Program-made: the position numbers and the translations under genes
DNA from: Bacteroidales bacterium
Lineage (GTDB): Bacteria; Bacteroidota; Bacteroidia; Bacteroidales; UBA10428
Direction of reading: 5' to 3'
Assembly: GCA_016926235.1 (NCBI GenBank)
Contig: JAFGOZ010000709.1
Coordinates: 1 to 5,625, forward strand
DNA length: 5,625 nt
Shown here: piece by piece, positions 1-5,619 of the stretch
Numbering within the stretch: the stretch's first letter is position 1
How the letters are laid out: each line of letters starts with the position of its first letter
The notes under the pieces: generated by a model
Databases searched by the model: none
Seen by the model: the letters and a program-made list of their open reading frames with translations, nothing else
Told to the model about the DNA's origin: nothing

Positions 1-3000
1 AGCTGAGGTCAGGAATATCGGTATAGTAGATGTAAATATTATAAGTATTGGATCAGATGTCGGTGGTTTAGTTGGATTTAATCAGGGTAAAGTTACTAAT
101 TGCTATAGTAGAGGAAAAGTCAACGGTTATTATGGTGTTGGAGGATTTGTGGGTGAGAACTTAGGTACAGTTACTGATTGCTACAACAATAGCTCAGTAA
201 CTGGTATCTCTGACATCGGTGGGCTGGTTGGTGTGAATATGGGTAAAGTTATTAATAGCTATAGCACAGGAGTTGTTGATGGAGATGATTTTATCGGTGG
301 ATTAATAGGGTCATATAGTCTTGGTAGTGTCATAAATAGTGTCTGGGATATGGATACTTCTGGTCTTTCGGAAAGCAATGGGGGAATAGGTTTGACTACA
401 AATGAGATGAGGGATCCTTATATGCTTGGACTGAATGGTTTTGCCAACGATCCAAATTGGATACTGGATGCGGGTAACGACTATCCCAGATTAGCATGGG
501 AAGGATCCGCAGGAGAAATTATACCCAAACCTTCCATAAACTGGCTTGAAGGAAGTGGAATTGCAGAAGATCCATATCTCATTGATAAGGCTGAACAATT
601 GATTCTGTTAGGCAAGGCAAGTATTCTATGTAATGCACATTTCAAACTCTGTACTGATATAAATTTAGATCCAAAGTTACTAGAAATAGATATTTTTGAA
701 AAGGCATTGATTCCGTTTTTTAATGGAATATTCGATGGTAATGGCTATACAGTTTCAAACATAGTAATAGATGGCGGTTATTATTTAGGACTGTTTAGCC
801 GTTTGGAAAATAGTGCTGAAGTCAGAAACCTCGGGATTGAAGATGCAAACGTTGTTAGTTATGAAGGTCATAGTGGCGCTTTGGCGGGACTAAACTTAGG
901 AATAATTAATAATTGCAACGTCACTAGTACGGTCAGTGGCAGTGGATCAAGTGACTATATTGGCGGATTGGTAGGAAGCAATTATGGTATTATTACTAAT
1001 AGCAACAGTACTTGTGTAGTAAGCGGCAATTGGTATATTGGCGGACTTGTGGGAAACAATGAAGGCAATGTAACAAATTGCTACAGTACTGGTATAGTAA
1101 GCGGCAATTGGTATATTGGTGGATTAATAGGTTCTAACATGTTTGATAATGAAGTGATCAATTGCTACAGTACCGGAACAGTCAGTGGTGATCATTACAA
1201 TGTTGGTGGACTGGTGGGAGGAAATTTAGGTAAAGTATTTCGATGCTATAGCACCAGTACTGCCAGTGGTGGTGAAACGGGTGACTCTATTGGTGGATTA
1301 ATAGGTTCTAACATGTTTGGTGGCGAAGTGAGCAATTGCTACAGTAGCGGAACTGTCAATGGAGAATATTCTATCGGTGGACTGGTGGGAGAAAATATTG
1401 AGGGTAGAGTTAGCAATTGTTACAGCATTGGTAGGGTTAATGGGGAAGATGAGGTCGGTGGACTTATAGGATTAAGTAGTTCTGCTAATTCAACTGGTTG
1501 TTTTTGGGATACGTGGACATCTGGTCTGTCTGTTAGTGATGGTGGATTAAGGAGAACTACAGACGAAATGAAAGATATTAATACATATCAAGTAGAAGGC
1601 TGGGATTTTTTCTTGGAAGCTAGTGATAATGATCCTAATTGGATTATGAGCTATAATGATTACCCTCATTTAGCGTGGGAATATCCGATCTGGGCAGAAA
1701 TACCCGATTTGAATGGAATTTCTTTTGAAGAAGCAGTTGATATAATTACAGGTGCAGGTTTTCTATTAGCAGACATCTCGCCCATCTATAGTGAAACTAT
1801 AATAGACAATTATGTAATAAATCAAATTCCCGAAATTGGTTCAATCGGTTTTATTGGATTTACGAAATTCAATCTTTCTATATTATGTCCAGACAAGTTT
1901 ACTGCTGGTAGTGGTTCTGAATCTGATCCATATCAGATTAGTACCCTTTTCGATTGGCTCCTGTTATCGAATTATCCTGAATACTGGGCAGAGAATTTCA
2001 TATTGATAAATGATATAAACCTTATGAATCTGACGATAACTCCTATCGGTTCGGAAACAGTTCCTTTTATTGGCTCCTTTAATGGCAATGGATACTCAAT
2101 TTGTAACGCTGTTATTAACAGGAAAGATGAAGATTTTGTTGGACTTTTCGGATATTTAATGAATGGGCAAATTACTGGATTACGATTTAAGGATTCACGT
2201 GTTTATGGTAATGATATTGTAGGTGGTTTGGTGGGCTTTGCAGATTCAAATAGCAACTTTAGTAGTTGTTCTATAGAAGTAACAGTTAGTGGTAATTCAA
2301 TTGTTGGCGGACTCGGGGGTTCTAATTGGGGAAAAGTAGTTCAATGCTATTGTAACGGTACAATTAATGGTTATAGTCATGTTGGTGGTTTGGTGGGGTA
2401 TAACAATAATACGATAAACGATTGCAACAGCAATGCGATAGTTACTGGCAATGACTATATCGGTGGACTGGCGGGGTGGAATAATGGTGATATAATCAAG
2501 TGTTATAGTACAGTTGATGTCAATGGTTTTTTGGAAGTAGGAGGTTTGGTAGGACATAACAATGGAATATTAAACATATGTTATAGTTCAGGAAAGGTCA
2601 ACGGAGAATATGGTGTCGGCGGTTTGGTAGGACATAACAATGGAACATTAAACATATGTTATAGTACAGGAAAGGTCAACGGAGAATATGGTGTCGGCGG
2701 TTTGGTAGGAGTTAATTATTACGATGATTTTATGCAAAACAAGGAAAGTGGAAGCATAATTAAATGCTATAGTAATGTTAATGTTTATGGCCTTTATTCT
2801 GCTGGAGGACTAATTGGCGAGCATTATGGTGCCCTTGTGGACAATTGTTATAGCAGTGGTACAGTCAATGGAAACGGTTACATCGGAGGTCTTTTGGGAT
2901 TTTATGAAGATATAGGACTGTTATTTGAAGATTTACTCAACAATTCGCTTTGGGATATTGAATCTTCAGGTGTACTAAATGGTATTGGAAATATGAATAC

Positions 3001-3775
3001 TGATCCAATTGGAGTCTTAGGCAAAACTACAGCTGAAATGCAAACTCAAATAACTTTTACAGATGCTGGTTGGGATTTTATTGGTGAGACAATAAATGGG
3101 CCTAATGATATATGGTGGATTCTGGAAGGCAAGGATTATCCAAGATTATGGTGGCAGTTACCAGTAGATGATTTTAATAATTGTAATGCCGCTCCATTGT
3201 GGATTACTGATGAGATGACACCAGAGTTGGTATGTTTAGAAGAAACCAATAGCAGGCTTGAAGTTAATTCCGTTGGTCCATTAGAATACGCCGAAGCGCT
3301 CTATGTTTCAGATGGCTGGTGGATTGATGCCAATGAATCGTTTGCTCTTAAAGTTGATTTCCACTTCAGTCAATCAGGAGAAGGTGATGGAAGAATATCT
3401 CTGGGAATAAGGCCGGGCTATGCGGATGATATGACACAGTATGCGCAACTTGAGGCTGGTTCCATTGATAATGATATATATTATTTATACACAGTTACTG
3501 ATGAAGAGTTCATTGATGTAAATGATTGGGACCGATTTTTAGATGATGGAGTTTTGTATATTTCCTACGATCCTAATTTTGATGAGTTATATTTCAGTAA
3601 TATTGGCTATGGTGTAGATAATGCTGTTTATACAGTTACAGGATTGGTTAAAGACCTATGGCAATGTGATTCTTTAAGCTTCTACCTGGGTGGCGGTTCG
3701 CAGAATATGATTCTTACAGGTGAAGATGCCTGGCTTGATAATTTTGCTATTGATGAAGGTAAAATCTTTCAGTAA
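1..3775 (+). CDS. Giant GLUG-repeat protein with a PASTA-like domain, 5'-truncated by the window
   Basis: The reading frame is open from position 2 (the first base ends a split codon) to the TAA at 3773-3775, giving 1257 visible codons. The true start and any signal peptide lie outside. The protein has three blocks of GLUG repeats (GG-[LF]-[VI]-G ... NCYS-x-G-x-V-x-G, about 24-30 residues each). Blocks 2 and 3 open with a GSG-x-x-x-DPY-x-I cap and an F-[DN]-GNGY segment. Each block closes with W-D ... SG ... TT-x-E-M ... DYP-[RH]-L. A PASTA-like domain covers visible residues 566-628, and a lectin-like C-terminal domain runs from about residue 1056. GLUG repeats are expected to stack as a beta-helix in exported proteins, so adhesion or carbohydrate binding at the cell surface is an inference. 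No PEP-CTERM or other sorting signal follows the last domain. The family call is firm; the exact role is unknown. Confidence 0.93.
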   Translation, partial: AEVRNIGIVDVNIISIGSDVGGLVGFNQGKVTNCYSRGKVNGYYGVGGFVGENLGTVTDCYNNSSVTGISDIGGLVGVNMGKVINSYSTGVVDGDDFIGGLIGSYSLGSVINSVWDMDTSGLSESNGGIGLTTNEMRDPYMLGLNGFANDPNWILDAGNDYPRLAWEGSAGEIIPKPSINWLEGSGIAEDPYLIDKAEQLILLGKASILCNAHFKLCTDINLDPKLLEIDIFEKALIPFFNGIFDGNGYTVSNIVIDGGYYLGLFSRLENSAEVRNLGIEDANVVSYEGHSGALAGLNLGIINNCNVTSTVSGSGSSDYIGGLVGSNYGIITNSNSTCVVSGNWYIGGLVGNNEGNVTNCYSTGIVSGNWYIGGLIGSNMFDNEVINCYSTGTVSGDHYNVGGLVGGNLGKVFRCYSTSTASGGETGDSIGGLIGSNMFGGEVSNCYSSGTVNGEYSIGGLVGENIEGRVSNCYSIGRVNGEDEVGGLIGLSSSANSTGCFWDTWTSGLSVSDGGLRRTTDEMKDINTYQVEGWDFFLEASDNDPNWIMSYNDYPHLAWEYPIWAEIPDLNGISFEEAVDIITGAGFLLADISPIYSETIIDNYVINQIPEIGSIGFIGFTKFNLSILCPDKFTAGSGSESDPYQISTLFDWLLLSNYPEYWAENFILINDINLMNLTITPIGSETVPFIGSFNGNGYSICNAVINRKDEDFVGLFGYLMNGQITGLRFKDSRVYGNDIVGGLVGFADSNSNFSSCSIEVTVSGNSIVGGLGGSNWGKVVQCYCNGTINGYSHVGGLVGYNNNTINDCNSNAIVTGNDYIGGLAGWNNGDIIKCYSTVDVNGFLEVGGLVGHNNGILNICYSSGKVNGEYGVGGLVGHNNGTLNICYSTGKVNGEYGVGGLVGVNYYDDFMQNKESGSIIKCYSNVNVYGLYSAGGLIGEHYGALVDNCYSSGTVNGNGYIGGLLGFYEDIGLLFEDLLNNSLWDIESSGVLNGIGNMNTDPIGVLGKTTAEMQTQITFTDAGWDFIGETINGPNDIWWILEGKDYPRLWWQLPVDDFNNCNAAPLWITDEMTPELVCLEETNSRLEVNSVGPLEYAEALYVSDGWWIDANESFALKVDFHFSQSGEGDGRISLGIRPGYADDMTQYAQLEAGSIDNDIYYLYTVTDEEFIDVNDWDRFLDDGVLYISYDPNFDELYFSNIGYGVDNAVYTVTGLVKDLWQCDSLSFYLGGGSQNMILTGEDAWLDNFAIDEGKIFQ
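56..349 (+). repeat. GLUG repeat block 1 (visible part)
   Basis: Four GG-[LF]-[VI]-G units are visible: three full repeats with NCYS, DCYN and NSYS cores, then a degenerate closing unit ending in VWD at 341-349. The closing signature (SGL, then TT-x-E-M, then DPNWI and DYPRLAWE) follows up to about position 500. The block continues to the left of the window: the AEVRN-IGI segment at 2-25 is the usual lead-in to the first repeat. Confidence 0.88.
869..1510 (+). repeat. GLUG repeat block 2
   Basis: Eight units run from HSGALAG to the closing GCFWD. Most carry a conserved Cys in an N-C-Y-S core, with loops after the V-S-G or V-N-G turn. The block is preceded by its cap: GSG-x-x-x-DPYLI at 551-583, and FDGNGY near 731-748. 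DNA-level repeats sit inside it: a 25-bp identical segment at 1017-1041 and 1095-1119 (78 bp apart), and a 32-bp identical segment at 1114-1145 and 1288-1319 (174 bp apart). Both distances are multiples of three, so the frame is kept. Confidence 0.88.
1697..1888 (+). other. PASTA-like domain inside the GLUG protein
   Basis: Visible residues 566-628 read as a PASTA module: an IPDLNG-x-S-x-EEA opening, a hydrophobic helix ending in AGF, a middle YSETI-x-x-x-YVI-x-Q-x-P segment, and a G-x-x-x-x-F-x-K-x-NLSIL closing strand. This matches the order and length (about 60-65 residues) of PASTA domains, best known from penicillin-binding proteins and Ser/Thr kinases, where some bind peptidoglycan fragments. 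Here it is a single copy between two GLUG blocks. It could be a spacer or a cell-wall contact. The usual small residues near the end are partly replaced by Ile and Phe, so ligand binding is uncertain. Confidence 0.7.
2216..2956 (+). repeat. GLUG repeat block 3
   Basis: Nine units run from IVGGLVG to the closing SLWD. The block is preceded by a GSG-x-x-x-DPYQI cap at 1907-1939 and an FNGNGY segment near 2078-2095. One unit (about 2699-2800) carries an extra loop of roughly ten residues between GVN and GSIIKCYS. The closing signature follows: SGV, KTTAEM, DAGWDFIGET, then DYPRLWWQ ending near 3157. Confidence 0.88.
2543..2698 (+). repeat. Near-perfect 78-bp tandem duplication within GLUG block 3
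   Basis: Two adjacent 78-bp (26-codon) copies, 2543-2620 and 2621-2698, match at 76 of 78 bases. The two differences both change the protein: ATA to ACA (Ile to Thr) and TCA to ACA (Ser to Thr). The next unit shares the first 12 bases and then diverges. This is a recent in-frame duplication of one GLUG unit. Confidence 0.95.
3167..3772 (+). other. C-terminal beta-sandwich/lectin-like domain of the GLUG protein
   Basis: After the last block closer comes DDFNNCNAAPLW, then about 200 residues rich in alternating hydrophobics, aromatics and Asp/Asn. Recognisable stretches are NSRLEV, ALYVSDGWW, KVDFHF, GRISLGIRP, LYISYDP and a closing LDNFAIDEG. The pattern (start at 'DDFN', end at 'W-L-D-N-F') resembles the concanavalin-like modules that end many planctomycete secreted proteins. 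I recognise the style, not a named family. A glycan-binding role is inference. Confidence 0.5.
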
Positions 3776-3815
3776 TATAAAAGTAAAGGATTTTGATAAT
3801 ATTGGAAATTGAAAA

Positions 3816-4781
3816 ATGCCAATTTCATTCGATTGTAAAAAGTGCGGTTTAAGTATAAATGTTGGGGGGAAAAAAGCTGGGAAAAAAATTAAATGCCCCA
3901 ATTGTGGTAGGATTAGTATTGTTCCAGAGGGAACTGATGAGATAAAATTAATTTCTGAAAAATCTGATAAGATAAGATTTTGTTGTGAAAACTGTGGTCA
4001 AAAAATAAAGGTTCCCAAGATTTATTCAGGCAAAAAAGGTAAATGTCCAAAATGTCAAAATATGGTTATTGTTCCTGGGCACAAACAGGATAATTCAGAT
4101 TTAGCAATCCCCAATATACCAGATACAACAAATACAGAATTACGTCCTGATTGGTTAAAAATAATATATAGAAATCGTTTTATTATGCGTGAGAATCCTA
4201 GTATGTATTTTCGCGATAACTTATTAAAAAAGGATTTATTTGATTATGAGAGTAAAAATCTACTTATACAAATGGGGCCACGTCCAGGTTTGTATAAATG
4301 GTATAAGTATTTCATGCGATTTCTACAGATCATTCCTAGTATGTATCAACCTTATCATTATACTATTGATATAAAAAGAAAATTAGATGAACAATTTTCT
4401 TTTTTTACTTTGCGTACAGGCATAAAGGAAATATTTTTCCCTCGAGGAACATTTTTCGAGGTATCAACTCCGGAGCGAATTTATGGTTGGGTGGTTTGGC
4501 GTTCTAATTTTAACTTATTAGCTCTAGGTAAGATTTATGGTTATATGTTCGATAGTAATAAACATAAATTGCTCAAAATTGAAGTTAAAAATTCAGAGAA
4601 TGAAAAAAAATTTGATACTTGTTATTATGGTAACGGAAAGATTCTTATGAAAATAGAACCATTTTCCTCTGATCCCAAGAACAATGATTTCATTATTAGC
4701 TTTACGGATTTAGCACCTACTAACGAAATAGAACGTACACTTCTCCTTCTAATAGCTTTAATGCATAAATTTCACATATAA
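3816..4781 (+). CDS. Tandem zinc-ribbon protein with a possible Tubby-like/scramblase-fold C-terminus
   Basis: 321 residues. Two zinc ribbons open the protein, with identical spacing: C7-x2-C10-x16-C27-x2-C30 and C57-x2-C60-x16-C77-x2-C80, each followed by a [IV]VP turn. A polar linker follows (about 88-112). Residues 113-321 look like a Tubby-like/LURP-one/phospholipid scramblase fold: short strands such as PYHYTIDIKRKLDE (179-192), TFFEVSTPE (212-220), a G-x-V-x-W-R turn (224-229), Y-x-FD (243-246), DFIISF (291-296), and a final hydrophobic helix LLLLIALMHKF (309-319). That helix would match the buried C-terminal helix of this fold. No signal peptide is seen, so it is probably cytoplasmic. 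The ATG at 3816 has only a weak GGAA (3804-3807) eight bases upstream. The 40-bp gap to the GLUG gene shows no hairpin, so co-transcription is possible. Zinc ribbons are near certain; the fold call is tentative and no function is assigned. Confidence 0.9.
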   Translation: MPISFDCKKCGLSINVGGKKAGKKIKCPNCGRISIVPEGTDEIKLISEKSDKIRFCCENCGQKIKVPKIYSGKKGKCPKCQNMVIVPGHKQDNSDLAIPNIPDTTNTELRPDWLKIIYRNRFIMRENPSMYFRDNLLKKDLFDYESKNLLIQMGPRPGLYKWYKYFMRFLQIIPSMYQPYHYTIDIKRKLDEQFSFFTLRTGIKEIFFPRGTFFEVSTPERIYGWVVWRSNFNLLALGKIYGYMFDSNKHKLLKIEVKNSENEKKFDTCYYGNGKILMKIEPFSSDPKNNDFIISFTDLAPTNEIERTLLLLIALMHKFHI

Positions 4782-5086
4782 TTCACAATATTTCGTCAAT
4801 CCATTTAATATATAAAAATTATAATTTTATAATAGGTTATCTTTTTTATCCTAAACAAATCCCTTATTTTTTAAACCATCTATCCTACCCTTACTGTGCA
4901 AAAACTCATCCGCAACTAAATTATTGGAAGTTATAATTTTACGATACAGAAACTCAGTAGAGAAGAATAGATATAATAGACCGGTCTTACCAGCAATGTC
5001 ACCAAGTGCGTGCCAAACATGTATGTCTGACCTTCGGCTGGTCTTCGCTGATTTCATAAGTTTTTTTAAAACTCATTAATGCGGAT
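4782..5086. other. Intergenic, apparently decayed stretch
   Basis: About 300 bases without a convincing gene. The first 70 are almost pure A/T and contain the 14-bp palindrome AAAATTATAATTTT (4815-4828), which lacks the G/C stem of an ordinary terminator. A 10-bp palindrome AGACCGGTCT lies at 4978-4987, in a patch (about 4978-5050) richer in G/C than its surroundings. A small AGTTTT/AAAACT hairpin lies at 5059-5073. The only longer open frame is the weak minus-strand ORF listed separately. Confidence 0.6.
4851..5057 (-). CDS. Doubtful small ORF, 68 residues, possibly a gene remnant
   Basis: This minus-strand frame runs from an ATG at 5055-5057 to a TAG at 4851-4853. The product starts MKSAKTSRRSDIHVWHALGD and has a short hydrophobic patch (GLLYLFF) near the middle. 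I do not recognise it. There is no Shine-Dalgarno sequence upstream, and the frame is closed by a TGA five codons before the ATG. It does not overlap another gene, and its mixed composition is less A/T-skewed than the flanks, so it may be a scrap of a former gene. It may equally be a chance open frame. Confidence 0.22.
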   Translation of the reverse strand: MKSAKTSRRSDIHVWHALGDIAGKTGLLYLFFSTEFLYRKIITSNNLVADEFLHSKGRIDGLKNKGFV

Positions 5087-5249
5087 ACTACAAATACTTA
5101 CAAAATGCTTTTACTGACTGAAAGCACTTTTTAAAGATGAGGGCTGGGATTTTATTGGTAAGACTTTTAACGGAATAGAAGATATCTGGTGGATTTTTGA
5201 AGGTCTGAGTTACCCTCGACTTTAGTGGGAACTGATTCCTGAAAGTTAA
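5087..5249 (+). pseudogene. Fossil tail of a second GLUG-repeat protein
   Basis: The decoded sequence is the standard end of a GLUG block. In one frame (5087-5131) it reads TTNTYKM, then TESTF. After one extra T in the run of five (5128-5132) it continues as KDEGWDFIGK, NGIEDIWWIFEG and SYPRL. It then meets TAG at 5223-5225, exactly where the intact gene has TGG, and continues WELIPES to TAA at 5247-5249. Compared with 3062-3154 of the intact gene, 22 of 31 residues match, counting the stop as a mismatch. So there is at least one frameshift and one nonsense change. No GLUG repeats remain upstream, so the body of the gene is gone. The differences show it came from a diverged paralogue and is not a recent copy of the neighbour. 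Confidence 0.85.
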
Positions 5250-5362
5250 TTTATGTCAATCACTTCAGCGTCGTAGATGTAGTTCATCAGACGCTTACCA
5301 TATTTCTAAAATATCTGCCTGTTGAGATTCTCTGTATATTGGCCGTTCAGGTGGAAATTGTA
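5246..5362 (-). pseudogene. Coding-like minus-strand scrap, possible gene remnant
   Basis: Read on the minus strand, 5362 down to 5246 gives YNFHLNGQYTENLNRQIF, an in-frame TAG, then KYGKRLMNYIYDAEVIDIN and TAA. The composition and the even codon choice (AAC, TAC, ATC, GAC, GTG among AT-rich flanks) look protein-like. There is no start codon or ribosome site, and stops close the frame just upstream. Its stop overlaps the stop of the GLUG fossil tail-to-tail. I do not recognise the peptide. A plus-strand frame over the same bases (5243-5371) is also open for about 42 codons, so strand and reality are both uncertain. Confidence 0.25.
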
Positions 5363-5540
5363 AGCCTATAATTGTCAATTGTATCTGATTTTAGGAAAAG
5401 TAATACAACATACAATATAATGGAATATTCATGTCACTATTTTGTCTCCATAAAAATGAAATATAGTAATTTTTAGAATTTGAAAACTCAATTTACAAAA
5501 AAATAATGAGCATTATTAAAAATATTTTCACAATTTTAGG
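5363..5540. other. AT-rich non-coding spacer
   Basis: No frame of note on either strand. It contains two short palindromes: AATAATGAGCATTATT (5502-5517, arms of seven around AG) and AAAATATTTT (5519-5528). They lie just before the change in base composition at about 5540. A perfect TATAAT occurs at 5416-5421 but has no acceptable -35 partner. Confidence 0.5.
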
Positions 5541-5550
5541 ACACCCCTTC

Positions 5551-5580
5551 CTGACATATGTCTCACCGCTCAAATATGTT
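5551..5580 (+). promoter_or_regulatory. Candidate sigma70-type promoter for the gene at 5620
   Basis: CTGACA (5551-5556, one mismatch to TTGACA) and TATGTT (5575-5580, four of six to TATAAT) are 18 bases apart. Transcription would start near 5587. The -35 box overlaps the perfect 10-bp palindrome GACATATGTC (5553-5562). TATGAT (5580-5585) is a better -10 by itself but is 23 bases from this -35. Confidence 0.4.
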
Positions 5581-5603
5581 ATGATGAGCGAAAAATATGT
5601 TAT
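5572..5603 (+). repeat. Direct repeat AAATATGTTAT, 21 bp apart
   Basis: AAATATGTTAT occurs at 5572-5582 and again at 5593-5603, a shift of 21 bp or two helical turns. A third ATATGT lies in the palindrome at 5556-5561. The copies flank the expected transcription start, which would suit an operator or a transposase-binding site. Chance in AT-rich DNA is possible, though an 11-base match this close is uncommon. Confidence 0.45.
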
Positions 5604-5604
5604 A

Positions 5605-5613
5605 AGGAAGGAG
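5605..5613 (+). promoter_or_regulatory. Strong ribosome binding site AGGAAGGAG
   Basis: The site is purine-rich and ends six bases before the ATG at 5620. It is much stronger than the weak GGAA before the zinc-ribbon gene, and it fixes the start of the downstream gene. Confidence 0.8.
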
Positions 5614-5619
5614 TTCTTT

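Larger units (their letters stand above)
5546..5611 (+). promoter_or_regulatory. Three-part hairpin that would sequester the ribosome binding site
   Basis: Nested complementary arms: CCTTCCT (5546-5552) with AGGAAGG (5605-5611); ACATAT (5554-5559) with ATATGT (5595-5600); CGCTCA (5567-5572) with TGAGCG (5585-5590), leaving a 12-base loop. In an RNA covering the whole region, the outer stem would hide the Shine-Dalgarno sequence. An RNA started at the internal promoter (near 5587) would lack the left arms and leave it free. Pairing was checked by eye; no folding energy was computed. Confidence 0.5.

Noticed and set aside
149..151. GTG as the start codon of the large gene
   Set aside because: The frame is open to position 2, and the sequence before it (a complete GLUG repeat ending GVGGFVGEN) is clearly part of the same protein, so this is an internal Val codon.
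2297..2557. Minus-strand open frame of 86 codons
   Set aside because: It lies wholly inside GLUG block 3 and is the antisense shadow of the repeats, with no ribosome site.
1017..2698. CRISPR-like regularly spaced repeats
   Set aside because: The repeats are in-frame protein repeats with 78-bp periods inside an open frame, without unique spacers.
3674..3901. Minus-strand open frame of 75 codons across the gene junction
   Set aside because: It overlaps the ends of two well-supported plus-strand genes. Its Phe/Ile/Lys-rich content is what antisense AT-rich DNA gives.
4815..4828. Palindrome AAAATTATAATTTT as a transcription terminator
   Set aside because: The stem is all A/T with a two-base loop and no clear T-tract after a stable stem; a weak hairpin at best.
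5416..5421. Perfect TATAAT as a promoter
   Set aside because: No -35-like hexamer at 16-18 bases upstream and no gene directly following; expected by chance in such AT-rich DNA.
5502..5528. Two adjacent AT-rich palindromes as an operator or replication origin
   Set aside because: Short and low-complexity with no iterons or DnaA boxes nearby. Noted only as part of the spacer.
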